Shown here: positions 23,766 through 33,188 of the stretch, piece after piece
How the letters are laid out: every line of letters starts with the position of its first letter
Position numbering within the stretch: the first letter of the stretch is position 1
Assembly: GCA_944332075.1 (NCBI GenBank)
Contig: CALVJL010000005.1
Location: forward strand, 1 to 64,000
Source of the DNA: an uncultured Bacilli bacterium
Lineage (GTDB): Bacteria > Bacillota_I > Bacilli_A > RFN20 > CAG-449
DNA: 64,000 bases
Direction: 5' to 3'
The notes under the pieces: generated by a model
Seen by the model: only the letters and a program-made list of their open reading frames with translations
The model's database searches: none
Told to the model about the DNA's origin: nothing
Translations under genes and position numbers: made by a program

Positions 23766-24899
23766 ATGGCGGTTTGTAAGTGTAAATGCCCAAATTGCGG
23801 GAAAATAATTGAAATTGATGATAAAGAATTCATGGTTAATTGCCGTTTTTGCGGTGTGCCATTTTTACCTCGTGAAGGAAAGGCTGCTTACCAAGAATAT
23901 CTCCTTAATAATGTTTCTGTTGATACGGTTTCTTACGAAGGCGATATGAGCAATTTAAAAGTTCTAGGTCTTCAAGCATTGAAAGAAAATAATCCAGAAA
24001 AATGCGGTTTTTATTCTGAAGATATTTTAAAAAGAGATGCTTTATCTGCTGAAGGATTGCTTTTAAAAGGATTTTTTGCCGCGGACAATTATTCAGTTGA
24101 GGAAGGTATTAGATGCTATTTAGCAGCTTATGAAAATGCAAAAACGGCTGATTTGAAGAAACTTATCATCGATACTTTTATCAAGGGCTTTGAGAAATAT
24201 AAAGCGGAGAATTTTGCATATTTATTTTCTGTTATGAAAAAGAATCTGCCTCATGAGTTAAAAGAAGTTTACCTTACAGCATTAACTCATCTTTCAACAT
24301 CGTTATTAACAGATCCAGAGATGCTCAAAAAATTAGAATTACCTCAAAGTACTATTGATGGTTTAGTAGAAGATTATCAAACAAGAATTATTGATAATAA
24401 TACTTTTCTTTTTAGCAAAGAATTTATTGCCGTTAGCGAAAATGGTAAGTTAACGCATTTCTTATATAGTAAATTAATAAAAAAGACAGTTGAATGCTTC
24501 CATAATAAAAAAGATAATACATATCGTTATGTCTTTTATTACCCTCTTGATGAAGAACGCGTCGATGAAATTGTTTTAAGCGATAATTCTCTTTCCGATA
24601 TTTTAAAGTCAGAAGGATATGAGATAAAGGAAATTGCAAGTGGCTGTTATGTCGCGACCTGCGTTTATCATGGATATTCGAAAAATGAAGTTAATGTTTT
24701 AAGGCGGTACCGCGATGAATGTTTAAATAAGCATTTTTTTGGACGTATTTTTATAAGATGTTATTACACTATTTCTCCATCTCTTATCAAGTATTTGGAA
24801 AAATATCCGCGTATCAATAATGCAGTCAAAAAAATATTAGACAAATTTGTTATTTCTTTGAAAAAGAAAGGCTATGAAGGTAAGATATATCACGAGTGA
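23766..24899 (+). CDS. Zinc-ribbon and CFI-box (CFI-box-CTERM-like) protein
   Basis: 377 aa. The N-terminus is a zinc ribbon with CPNC (8-11) and CRFC (26-29), preceded by extra Cys at 4 and 6. A helical, TPR-like middle (~60-200, e.g. LLLKGFFAADNYSVEEGIRCYLAAYENAK) follows. Near the C-terminus, residues 293-342 match the CFI box: GCYVATCVYHGYSKNEVNVL, RRYRD, a Gly-Arg, and RCYYTISPSLIKYL. The function of the CFI box is unknown; it ends many otherwise unrelated bacterial proteins. The dxs-like gene starts at the stop codon (TGATG), so the pair is translationally coupled. Confidence 0.75.
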   Translation: MAVCKCKCPNCGKIIEIDDKEFMVNCRFCGVPFLPREGKAAYQEYLLNNVSVDTVSYEGDMSNLKVLGLQALKENNPEKCGFYSEDILKRDALSAEGLLLKGFFAADNYSVEEGIRCYLAAYENAKTADLKKLIIDTFIKGFEKYKAENFAYLFSVMKKNLPHELKEVYLTALTHLSTSLLTDPEMLKKLELPQSTIDGLVEDYQTRIIDNNTFLFSKEFIAVSENGKLTHFLYSKLIKKTVECFHNKKDNTYRYVFYYPLDEERVDEIVLSDNSLSDILKSEGYEIKEIASGCYVATCVYHGYSKNEVNVLRRYRDECLNKHFFGRIFIRCYYTISPSLIKYLEKYPRINNAVKKILDKFVISLKKKGYEGKIYHE

Positions 24900-26734
24900 T
24901 GAAAATGGAAAAGATTAATCTTGAACAAATTAATGACCCGTCGTTTATTAAAAACCTCACCCCTGCAGAATTAGAAGAACTGGTTAAAGAAATCAGAACT
25001 TTTATCTTAGAAAAAGTTAGTAAAAATGGTGGGCATCTCTCTAGCAATCTCGGAACTGTTGAACTGATTGTGGCGATGCATTATATTTTTGACTGCAAAA
25101 AAGATAAGTTTATTTTTGATGTTTCCCATCAAGCTTATACTCATAAAATTTTAACTGGGCGGGCTAAAGATTTTGATACATTAAGAAAATTTGGCGGTTT
25201 ATCAGGGTTTGCTAATTATAAAGAATCGGAATACGATGTTTGGGAATCTGGACATTCCTCAACGTCTTTAGCAGCTCAATGCGGATTTTTATTAGCGAGA
25301 AAAGATCCTTCAGAAAAAGTTGTCGCTTTAATCGGCAATGCCTCAATTATGAACGGGGTTTCTTTTGAAGCTTTAAATTATATGGGTAATTTAAAAGGTT
25401 TGAATCCAATTATTATTCTTAATGATAATAATATGTCAATCTCTCCATCTGTCGGAGCGGCATCGCGTTCGTTATCGCATTTAAGATCTTCAAAAGCCTA
25501 TCAAAAAGTTAATAACTTTTTTGCTAGACATACCCCAACTTTTGTTAGAAATCTTTTTCATAGATTGAAAAAATCTTTAAAAGGCTTTATTTTGCAAGAA
25601 AATCTGTTTGAGGACTTTGGCTTTGATTATATGGGTCCATATGATGGAAATAATTTGGCTATCTGCATTAAATCGTTAAGAGCCGCGAAAATGTTAAATA
25701 AGCCATGTGTTATCCATTTTGTAACCAAAAAGGGTAAAGGTTACAAATTCGCTGAGGATGATAAAATCGGTATCTATCACGGTGTTGGGCCATTTGATTT
25801 GAAAGAAGGAGTACATGTTTCTAATGCGATGACTTTCTCTAAAGCTGCCGCGGAAACTCTTTTAAATATGCGTAAAGAAAAAGAATTTTATGTTATTACT
25901 CCAGCGATGATTAGAGGAAGTGAGTTAGAGGAGTTTGAAAAAGCTTATCCTTCTTCTTTGCTTGACGTTGGAATCGCCGAAGAATTAGCCGCGGTGGTTG
26001 CTTCAAGCATGGTTAAAGAAGGCAGCAAATGCATTTTAATGCTTTATTCTACCTTTGCTCAAAGAGCATATGATTATTTACTTAATGATATCGCAAGAAG
26101 CAATATTCCGGTTCTTATGTTAATCGACCGCGCGGATATTGTTCCAGGTGACGGGGAAACTCATCAAGGAATTTATGATATATCGATGTTCAGCGCGATG
26201 CCGAATGTTGAAATTTATCAGCCGCGTAACGGCGATGAATTAAACGCTTTGATTAATTATTCATATACTAGACAAAACCCTATTGTTATCCGTTATAACA
26301 AAGGTAAAACAGTTTTAACTAACCATAAGGTTGATTTAACAAATATGACCGAGACAGTCGTCGAAGGAAGAAACGGATATATAATAACCTATGGAGAAAA
26401 TGTTAATTATATTCAAGAACTTATGGATAAAAATAATCTTGATTACACCTTGATTAACATGCGTAAAATTCATCCGTTTGATCGAGATAAAGTCGATGAA
26501 ATTATTGCCAGTGGAAAACCATTATTAGTATATGAAAATTGTGCGAAATCTGGCTCTTTAGGTATGCATATCGGCGATTATTTAATTGAAAAGAAAGCTC
26601 ATAACCATTATATAGCTATGTCGATAAAAGATTCGCTTAATCTTCCATGCGGTTCAGTTGAAGAATTAAGAAAATTTGCTTCATTAGCTGAAGAAGATAT
26701 TATAAAAGCCATTAAAAATTTAGAAAATATGTAA
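24899..26734 (+). CDS. dxs: 1-deoxy-D-xylulose-5-phosphate synthase-like enzyme
   Basis: A thiamine-diphosphate enzyme of about 611 aa, normally making DXP from pyruvate and glyceraldehyde-3-phosphate for isoprenoids, thiamine and pyridoxal. Dxs features: KNGGHLSSNLGTVEL, DVSHQAYTHKILTGR, GHSSTSLA, the transketolase pyrimidine domain starting near residue 310, DRADIVPGDGETHQGIYD, and the C-terminal domain. The ThDP GDG motif is altered: the usual IGDGA reads IGNAS, with LNDNNMSI intact. No other MEP-pathway gene is nearby. The start is set at the ATG overlapping the previous stop. It could be a Dxs paralog with another acceptor. Confidence 0.8.
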   Translation: MKMEKINLEQINDPSFIKNLTPAELEELVKEIRTFILEKVSKNGGHLSSNLGTVELIVAMHYIFDCKKDKFIFDVSHQAYTHKILTGRAKDFDTLRKFGGLSGFANYKESEYDVWESGHSSTSLAAQCGFLLARKDPSEKVVALIGNASIMNGVSFEALNYMGNLKGLNPIIILNDNNMSISPSVGAASRSLSHLRSSKAYQKVNNFFARHTPTFVRNLFHRLKKSLKGFILQENLFEDFGFDYMGPYDGNNLAICIKSLRAAKMLNKPCVIHFVTKKGKGYKFAEDDKIGIYHGVGPFDLKEGVHVSNAMTFSKAAAETLLNMRKEKEFYVITPAMIRGSELEEFEKAYPSSLLDVGIAEELAAVVASSMVKEGSKCILMLYSTFAQRAYDYLLNDIARSNIPVLMLIDRADIVPGDGETHQGIYDISMFSAMPNVEIYQPRNGDELNALINYSYTRQNPIVIRYNKGKTVLTNHKVDLTNMTETVVEGRNGYIITYGENVNYIQELMDKNNLDYTLINMRKIHPFDRDKVDEIIASGKPLLVYENCAKSGSLGMHIGDYLIEKKAHNHYIAMSIKDSLNLPCGSVEELRKFASLAEEDIIKAIKNLENM

Positions 26735-26742
26735 AAATCTCA

Positions 26743-26781
26743 GTATCACATTTCTTGCTTCCTTGAATGTGATACTTTTTT
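26743..26781 (+). terminator. Terminator of the CFI-box/dxs transcript
   Basis: GTATCACATT/AATGTGATAC perfect 10-bp stem followed by six T. Confidence 0.85.
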
Positions 26782-26808
26782 CTTGCATAATGAAACTGAG
26801 GCAAGGAC

Positions 26809-27636
26809 ATGAGATTTATTGAAAACGCGAAAAATTACCTAGAACTTAGTTTAGTTGATTCTGGTAAGGAAAAATGCATTCCTTTAAAGGGAGTGTTTTT
26901 TCATCCCCGCGATTATTATTTATTTCATTATGTTATCGCCGGGAAAGGCGTGCTGGAATTAAATAATCATAAATATGAATTAAGCAAAGGCCAAATTTTT
27001 ATGATACCTCCTTTAACTGAGGCGCGTTATTATCCCGCTAGCAGCAATCCTTGGACTTATCTCTGGGTAGGTTTTAGCGGAGCTAATGTTGAAGAATATT
27101 TAAAGATTTGTTCTCTAAGTATTAATCAGCCGATTTTTAATGATGATAAAAATCTCACATTTAAAACAATTTTTGAAAGAATTGAATCGCATGGATATGA
27201 ACGCGGATTTTCCGATTTAACATCGCTTGGATATACTTATATTCTAATCCAAGAAATGATTAATCATCTCGGCAGAGAAAAGAAAATATCGACGATAGCT
27301 CAACATACTTATATGGCGATGGAATTTATCAAAAATAATTATAAAGTTCAAATCTCTGTCAGTGATATCGCTTCTTCTCTCGGGGTAAACGTTAACTATC
27401 TAGCAAATATTTTTAAAAAGGTAGCCGGAATTTCCCCAAAGGAATATCTAACAAAAACTCGAATGGAGAAAGCCGGAATTTTATTGCGGACTAATCGTTA
27501 TAAAATCAAAGAAGTCGCTGAAGAGGTCGGATATCCTAATCAGTTACATTTCTCATCGCAATTTAGAAAATATTATCATTGTTCACCAAGTGAATTTGCT
27601 TTGAAAGGAGAAAAAGAAAATGAAAGAAGTGAATGA
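26809..27636 (+). CDS. AraC-family transcriptional regulator of the galactose operon
   Basis: 275 aa. The N-terminal cupin-like AraC binding domain (~10-150: FHYVIAGKGVLELNNHKYELSKGQIFMIPP) resembles MsmR/sugar-responsive regulators. The C-terminal double helix-turn-helix (~172-270) has VSDIASSLGVNVNYLANIFKKVAG.SPKEYL and IKEVAEEVGYPNQLHFSSQFRKYYHCSPSEF. It overlaps galT by 17 nt, so it is the first gene of the operon and most likely activates it in response to galactose or a galactoside. The ribosome binding site is AAGG, 6 nt from the ATG. Confidence 0.88.
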   Translation: MRFIENAKNYLELSLVDSGKEKCIPLKGVFFHPRDYYLFHYVIAGKGVLELNNHKYELSKGQIFMIPPLTEARYYPASSNPWTYLWVGFSGANVEEYLKICSLSINQPIFNDDKNLTFKTIFERIESHGYERGFSDLTSLGYTYILIQEMINHLGREKKISTIAQHTYMAMEFIKNNYKVQISVSDIASSLGVNVNYLANIFKKVAGISPKEYLTKTRMEKAGILLRTNRYKIKEVAEEVGYPNQLHFSSQFRKYYHCSPSEFALKGEKENERSE

Positions 27637-29131
27637 AGTAATTGAAGAGTTATTATTTTACGGAAGAAAGCATTTAGATCTTAATGATTTAGATGAAGTC
27701 TATTTGAGAAATCTTTTATTGCATAGACTTAATTGCTCTGAGCCATTTATGGGAAAGATTGATGAAGATAAAATAAGCTCTTTAACTGTCGCTGATAGTT
27801 TAATTGAAGATCTTAACGAAGCTATTAAAACTCGTGACGGCGAAGTTTCACCTCTTCTCAATGTTGAAATCTTAGGTTTGTTGACACCGATGCCAAGTTT
27901 TGTTGCTGATAAGGTTAATCGCTTAGAGAAGGAAGAACATGGCAAAGGGCTTGATTATCTTTTCAATTTAGAAATAGCTAACAACTATATTCAAAAAACC
28001 GCGATTGATAAAAATATTTATTTTAAAAAAGATTTTGGCGATAACTTTGTTGAAGTCACAATTAATTTATCGAAACCGGAAAAGAAGAATTCAGATATCG
28101 CGAAATTATTGACTAAGGAAGTTAAAGAGAAATATCCTAAGTGTTTGCTTTGCTTAGAGAATCTTGGCTACAGCGGTAGAAGTGATCATCCAGCAAGAGG
28201 AAATATCAGAATTGTTCCAATGACTTTAAATAATGAAAAATGGTTCCTTCAATATTCACCTTACGCTTATTTTGATCATCACGCGATTGTTATTAATTAT
28301 TCGCATCATAATATGGTCATCAATCACGATACCTTTAAAAAATTATTAGAGTTTGTTAATCTTTATCCGACTTTCTTTGTTGGCAGTAATGCTGATTTAC
28401 CTATTGTCGGAGGCTCAATTTTAAACCATGAGCATTACCAAGGTGGACTTCATCTATTACCGGTTTTCTATTCAAAAGATAGAAAAGTTTATTACAAAGA
28501 TAAAGATATCAAGATTTCTTTATTAAACTGGTATAACACAGTCATTAGAATTGAAAGTGAAAATCTTGATAAAGTTGTCCAGGCGGCAAGCAAAATCTTT
28601 GATACTTGGAAAGATTATGATGACGAAACTTGCGATATTTTATCTCATAGCGGAGAAACACGTCATTCAACAATCACTCCGATTGCTCGGAAAATTGGTG
28701 ATTTGTATCAATTAAATTTAATTTTAAGAAATAACAGAACTTCCGAAAAATATCCTGATGGCATTTTCCACGCTCATCCAGAATATTTCCATATCAAACA
28801 AGAAGGTATCGGCTTAATTGAAGCAATGGGATTATTTATTTTACCTCCGCGTTTAAAAAGAGAAATGGGCTATGTTGAAGAAGTTTTAACTTCTGATAAT
28901 AGCTTAGAAAGTTTCTTAGAAAAATATCCGGATTTAGTTAAGCATGCAGAGATGGTTAAAGAATTAAGAGCTAAGGCTCAGAAAAAGTTATCAACTGTTG
29001 AAGCTAAAGAATATATTGATGAATATTTAGCAGAGACTTGCAGAAATATTTTAATGAATACTGCGGTCTTCAAAGATGATGAAAACGGCAGAGCCGGAAT
29101 CGATAGATTCATGAAAAAAGTAGGTGAATAA
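27620..29131 (+). CDS. galT: UDP-glucose--hexose-1-phosphate uridylyltransferase (Firmicute type)
   Basis: The Leloir-pathway enzyme that swaps UMP between UDP-glucose and galactose-1-phosphate. The 503-aa length and the sequence belong to the long GalT family of Firmicutes (class II), not the ~350-aa type. Features: EDLNEAI, TPMPS near residue 93, SRSDHP-like GRSDHPARGN, PYAYFDHHAIVI, and VGSNADLPIVGGSILNHEHYQGG containing the active-site His region. The ribosome binding site AAAGGAG precedes the ATG inside the end of the araC gene. galK follows immediately. Confidence 0.94.
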   Translation: MKEVNEVIEELLFYGRKHLDLNDLDEVYLRNLLLHRLNCSEPFMGKIDEDKISSLTVADSLIEDLNEAIKTRDGEVSPLLNVEILGLLTPMPSFVADKVNRLEKEEHGKGLDYLFNLEIANNYIQKTAIDKNIYFKKDFGDNFVEVTINLSKPEKKNSDIAKLLTKEVKEKYPKCLLCLENLGYSGRSDHPARGNIRIVPMTLNNEKWFLQYSPYAYFDHHAIVINYSHHNMVINHDTFKKLLEFVNLYPTFFVGSNADLPIVGGSILNHEHYQGGLHLLPVFYSKDRKVYYKDKDIKISLLNWYNTVIRIESENLDKVVQAASKIFDTWKDYDDETCDILSHSGETRHSTITPIARKIGDLYQLNLILRNNRTSEKYPDGIFHAHPEYFHIKQEGIGLIEAMGLFILPPRLKREMGYVEEVLTSDNSLESFLEKYPDLVKHAEMVKELRAKAQKKLSTVEAKEYIDEYLAETCRNILMNTAVFKDDENGRAGIDRFMKKVGE

Positions 29132-29132
29132 A

Positions 29133-30305
29133 ATGGAAGAAAGATTAGAAAAATTACAACGTAAATTTAAAGAGAGATTTTCAGTTGCTGCTACGGATGT
29201 ATTTTCTTCTCCTGGCAGAATTGAATTATTAGGCAATCATACCGACCATAATAACGGCAAGGTTCTCGTCTCGTCAGTTAACGTCAATATTCTCGCGGTT
29301 ACTAAGAAAAATCCATCTGAAATTATCTTCATTTCAGAAGGTTATAAAGAAATGCATGTTAAGCTTGATGAAGTTGAATATGATCCAAAAGAAGACGGAA
29401 CATCTTTAGCCTTAATCAAAGGTACGGTTAAGAAGATGAAGGATCTTGGATATAATGTCGATGGATTCCTCTGCTATTGCGATTCAACAATTTTTAAAGG
29501 TGCTGGCGTTTCTTCTTCGGCAGCCTTTGAAGTCTTAGTCGCTAAAATCATTTCTTATTACTATAATGATGATAAAATTGCTCCGTTTATCTTAGCTACT
29601 ATCGGTCAATTTGCTGAATCAGTTTACTTTAATAAGCCATGCGGATTACTTGATCAATCAGGTATTGCTTTAGGCGGAGTTAATTATATCGATTTTAAAG
29701 ATACAACCAATCCGTTTATTAACCACTTAGAAACAGAAATTCCAGGTTATCAATTTATTTTAATTAATACTGGAGATGATCATACTAAGCTAACTTCTTG
29801 CTATGCAGCAATAAAAGATGAAATGGCTGATGTTTCCCATTTCTTTAATAAAAAGGTTCTTCGTGAAGTTGACGAAGAAGAGTTCTATAAGCATGAAAAA
29901 GAAATTATTGCTGCGACTAGTGAAAGAGCATTCCTCCGCGCGAAGCATTATTTTGAAGAAAATAAACGCGTAGAAAAAGCTTATAATGCTTTAAAAGAAA
30001 AAGATTTTGTCACTTTCTTAGAAATGATGAATGCATCAGGTAAATCTTCTTATTATCAACTTCAAAACTGCTATGTCTCTAGTGAAGATGAGAAGCTTCC
30101 TTCAGCTCTTCGCTATACTAGAGAGCTTGATAATCAAGCTTATATCCGCGTTCATGGAGGTGGATTTGCTGGGACAATGCTGATGGTAATTAGCAATGAT
30201 AAAATACCTACCGATGTTCCAGTTTTAGAAAAGCATTTCGGAAAAGAAAATGTTATGCTTGTTTCCTTAGCTAAAGAAGGAACAATTCACGTTAAGTCTT
30301 TATAA
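29133..30305 (+). CDS. galK: Galactokinase
   Basis: A GHMP-family kinase making galactose-1-phosphate, the substrate of the neighbouring GalT. Motifs: the galactose-binding signature PGRIELLGNHTDHNNG (~23-38), the GHMP ATP loop GAGVSSSAAFE (~125-135), and the C-terminal RVHGGGFAGTMLM. The start chosen is the ATG at 29133 (390 aa), one base after the galT stop, with AAGTAGGTG upstream; a GTG at 29124 is a weaker option. No galE or mutarotase lies in the window. Confidence 0.95.
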   Translation: MEERLEKLQRKFKERFSVAATDVFSSPGRIELLGNHTDHNNGKVLVSSVNVNILAVTKKNPSEIIFISEGYKEMHVKLDEVEYDPKEDGTSLALIKGTVKKMKDLGYNVDGFLCYCDSTIFKGAGVSSSAAFEVLVAKIISYYYNDDKIAPFILATIGQFAESVYFNKPCGLLDQSGIALGGVNYIDFKDTTNPFINHLETEIPGYQFILINTGDDHTKLTSCYAAIKDEMADVSHFFNKKVLREVDEEEFYKHEKEIIAATSERAFLRAKHYFEENKRVEKAYNALKEKDFVTFLEMMNASGKSSYYQLQNCYVSSEDEKLPSALRYTRELDNQAYIRVHGGGFAGTMLMVISNDKIPTDVPVLEKHFGKENVMLVSLAKEGTIHVKSL

Positions 30306-30310
30306 AAAAT

Positions 30311-30336
30311 AATACCGCCTCGAGGCGGTATTTTTA
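30311..30336 (+). terminator. Terminator of the araC-galT-galK operon (bidirectional)
   Basis: AATACCGCCT/AGGCGGTATT stem with a 2-nt centre; T run on the plus strand and A run before it, so it can also serve the convergent gene. Confidence 0.88.
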
Positions 30337-30690
30337 ATTATGTTTCTTTTTATCTTGATAATAAAACACTAATCCAATAGCGAGAATTATTAAGAGAATA
30401 GCAATTACCACGTCATAGATATAGAAGATCCAATGAGCTTTATGACCATATCCAATGCTGAGATAGATAATAGATAATATTAAATAAGGTAAAATTGTTC
30501 CAATGATAAAATAAGGATTTTTATGGAAGAAAAATAGAAGGCTGAAAGTGAAAGAAACAACTAAAGCAAAAATCATAATTGAGGCCAAATCGATATCATC
30601 GAGTATGACATAAGTGAGTATTTCCCCTAAACCGACCAGCGCTGTGAAAATTAAGGTAAGATATGATAAAATCTTAAGTTTTCTTTCCAT
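30334..30690 (-). CDS. Small four-helix membrane protein, unknown
   Basis: 118 aa with four hydrophobic helices (~8-28, 36-53, 60-82, 90-110) and a basic C-terminus (YYQDKKKHN). No family is recognised. The start follows an AGAGGATA site. It is convergent with galK and shares the hairpin at 30311. Confidence 0.6.
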   Translation of the reverse strand: MERKLKILSYLTLIFTALVGLGEILTYVILDDIDLASIMIFALVVSFTFSLLFFFHKNPYFIIGTILPYLILSIIYLSIGYGHKAHWIFYIYDVVIAILLIILAIGLVFYYQDKKKHN

Positions 30691-30851
30691 TTCGTATATC
30701 CTCTATAGCATTTATAATATCATTAGTTTAGAAAAATTGATAGAGCAATGGAGATAAGATAAAAATTTCTTTCTTTTAATTATTAAAAAACATGTTACAA
30801 TATAGTTACAAGTAAGCGGTTACATGCATAATTTATTAGAAGGAGTTTAAT

Positions 30852-32912
30852 ATGATTGTTAATCCCGAAAAAATCAGAAATATTGTCGTTTTGGGCCATC
30901 AGGGCTCCGGCAAGACCTCGTTAGTGGAAGCGATGTATCAAATCGCTAACGAATTAGGCGAAAAAGGTTCTATTGAAAAAAAGAATACTTTATCGGATTT
31001 CTTGCCGGAGGAAATGAAAAGACTATCTTCGGTTTCTACAGCGGTTATTTCTTTCTCATATCAAGGAACTGAGATTAATTTGCTCGATGTTCCTGGTAAT
31101 GATGATTTCGTTACTGAGGCTATCTCTTCAATTAAAATGGTTAAGGGGGCAATTTTAGTTATTGATGCCTCATCTTCAGTTCAAGTTGGAACAATCCGTC
31201 ATTATCAAATGCTGAAGAAAAGAAATATTCCGACGATTATCTATGTTAATAAAATGGATAAGAGCGATGTCGATTTTGAAAAAGTATTAGCCGACATTAG
31301 AGAAAAATTAGGAAAAGAAGCTGTTCCTTTCTCTTATCCGCTTGGACATGAGAATAAATTTGATGGATTTGTTAATGTAGTCGAACTGAAAGCGCGAATT
31401 TATAATGGAAAAGAATGTGTCGATGCAGAAATTTATGAAGATAAGAAGTTAAAGGTTTTTGAACTCCATAATACAATCTGTGAAGCCGTGGCCACGACTG
31501 ATGAAGAACTATTAGAAAAGTTTTTCTCTGATGAGCCGTTAACCCATGAAGAGATTTCTCGTGGTTTGCGAACTGGCGTTCTTAACGGAGAGTTGATGCC
31601 AGTTTTAGTCGGATGCGCGTTGAAGAATATCGGTATCCATACGTTGTTATCTATGGCGATTGATTATTTGCCGCGTCCAAATGATCTTAAGCCGTATTTA
31701 GCTAAAGATGATGCGGGAAAAACTGTCGAAATACCTACCGTTTTAGATGATTATTTTTCCGCGTATGTCTTTAAAGTCACTTATGATCAATTCTCGGGAT
31801 ATCTTTCATATATTAAAATTACTTCTGGTAAGTTAAAAGTCGGTGATGAAGTGATGATTTCTAATTTAGGTAAAAAAGTCAAGATCACTTCAATGTATCG
31901 CTTATCAGGCAAAAATAAAGTCAATATTGATGAAGCCGGAGCTGGGGATATCGTCGCTTTAGGTAGAATTGATGAGCTTAGGAACGGAATGACTTTATGC
32001 GATGATAAGCGCATGGTAATCTTTGATACTATTAAACTTCCGACCGCCGTTTACTACCGGGCTTTAGTCACTAAAGATAAAGATGATGAAAATAAATTGA
32101 TGAAAGCTCTCGATTTCTTAAAAGTTGAAGATCCAGCTTTAGATATCAGGAGAAATGTTGAAACTCATCAACTTCTTTTAGGCGGATTATCCAATAGTCA
32201 TATCGATTATCTTTTAGGAAAAATTAAATCGACATATAAGATTTCTGTTAGCGACGCTGATGTAAAGATTGTCTACCGCGAAAGCATTCTTAAAGCAGCT
32301 GAAGGCGATGGGCGATATATTAAGCAAAGCGGAGGTTCAGGCTTCTACGGAGTCGTCAAGATGCGGTTTGAACCTTATGAAGGTACAGCTTTTGCTGAAG
32401 AAGTATTCGGTGGCGCGGTTCCTAAACAATATTTCCCGGCTGTTGAAAAAGGTTTCTATGAAGCCCTTCAGCAAGGATTATTAGCAGGATTCCCAGTTAT
32501 TAATGTCAAAGCGACATTATTAGACGGAAAATATCACGATGTCGATTCTAATGAATTAGCCTTTAAGATGGCAGCGATTTTAGCTTTCAAAAACGCCTAT
32601 GAAAAATGTCATCCAATTATTTTGGAACCAATTATTCGGGTAAGAGTTTCGGTTAATCAAGAATTTATTGGAAATGTTTTAAGCGATTTAACTTCGCGTC
32701 GCGGCCGCGTGCAATCTTTTGAAGAAGATGAAGGTGGTAGACAAGAAATTATCGCTTTAGTTCCAGAAGCTGAAATCTTAGATTACGCTTCTTCGTTAAG
32801 AGCGTTAACCCAAGGATCAGGATTCTTTACTAGAAGCTTTGAATGTTACGAACAAGTTCCAGAATATCTTAAAGACAAAGTCATTCGGGATAATTCTTTG
32901 TTAAACAAATAA
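30852..32912 (+). CDS. Elongation factor G-like translational GTPase (EF-G2/TetM-like group)
   Basis: 686 aa with EF-G domain order: GTPase domain, beta-barrel domain II (~300-385), domain III, domain IV (RESILKAAEGDGRYIKQSGGSGFYG, ~475-600) and domain V. G1 is GHQGSGKTS (15-23) and G4 NKMD (133-136). Switch 2 reads DVPGNDDF (79-86) where EF-G has DTPGH, so the catalytic His is replaced by Asn. The usual RGITI of switch 1 is also absent (EEMKRLSSVST). It is therefore an EF-G paralog, not the main FusA. Its role is unknown; relatives have been tied to ribosome recycling or stress, but this is inference. The ribosome binding site is AAGGAG. Confidence 0.88.
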   Translation: MIVNPEKIRNIVVLGHQGSGKTSLVEAMYQIANELGEKGSIEKKNTLSDFLPEEMKRLSSVSTAVISFSYQGTEINLLDVPGNDDFVTEAISSIKMVKGAILVIDASSSVQVGTIRHYQMLKKRNIPTIIYVNKMDKSDVDFEKVLADIREKLGKEAVPFSYPLGHENKFDGFVNVVELKARIYNGKECVDAEIYEDKKLKVFELHNTICEAVATTDEELLEKFFSDEPLTHEEISRGLRTGVLNGELMPVLVGCALKNIGIHTLLSMAIDYLPRPNDLKPYLAKDDAGKTVEIPTVLDDYFSAYVFKVTYDQFSGYLSYIKITSGKLKVGDEVMISNLGKKVKITSMYRLSGKNKVNIDEAGAGDIVALGRIDELRNGMTLCDDKRMVIFDTIKLPTAVYYRALVTKDKDDENKLMKALDFLKVEDPALDIRRNVETHQLLLGGLSNSHIDYLLGKIKSTYKISVSDADVKIVYRESILKAAEGDGRYIKQSGGSGFYGVVKMRFEPYEGTAFAEEVFGGAVPKQYFPAVEKGFYEALQQGLLAGFPVINVKATLLDGKYHDVDSNELAFKMAAILAFKNAYEKCHPIILEPIIRVRVSVNQEFIGNVLSDLTSRRGRVQSFEEDEGGRQEIIALVPEAEILDYASSLRALTQGSGFFTRSFECYEQVPEYLKDKVIRDNSLLNK

Positions 32913-32935
32913 ATAAATTTTAATCTTCAGCATAG

Positions 32936-32966
32936 CAGGTCCTTTTATTTAAAAGGGCCTGTTTTT
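32936..32966 (+). terminator. Terminator of the EF-G-like gene
   Basis: CAGGTCCTTTT/AAAAGGGCCTG stem with a 4-nt loop and five T. Confidence 0.8.
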
Positions 32967-33007
32967 CTTGAAAAAAAATCAAAAAAAGTCTTTAATAATG
33001 TAGTGAC

Positions 33008-33092
33008 GGAAGTGTGGCGCAACTGGTAGACGCGTTGGTCTCAGAAGCCAATGCCTAACGGCTTGGGAGTTCAAGTCTCCTCACTTCCACCA
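33008..33092 (+). tRNA. tRNA-Leu (CAG)
   Basis: An 85-nt class II tRNA with encoded CCA. The acceptor GGAAGTG pairs with CACTTCC. The anticodon loop CTCAGAA reads CAG on a TTGGT/GCCAA stem. A long variable arm (TGCCTAACGGCT) is present. Confidence 0.95.
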
Positions 33093-33099
33093 AAAAAAT

Positions 33100-33176
33100 C
33101 GAAATGTAGCTTAGCTTGGTAAAGCGCTTGGTTCGGGACCAAGAGACCATGGGTTCGAATCCCATCATTTCGACCA
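33100..33176 (+). tRNA. tRNA-Pro (CGG)
   Basis: A 77-nt cloverleaf with encoded CCA, 7 nt after tRNA-Leu. The acceptor CGAAATG pairs with CATTTCG. The anticodon loop TTCGGGA reads CGG on a CTTGG/CCAAG stem. Confidence 0.95.
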
Positions 33177-33188
33177 TTGAAATAATTT

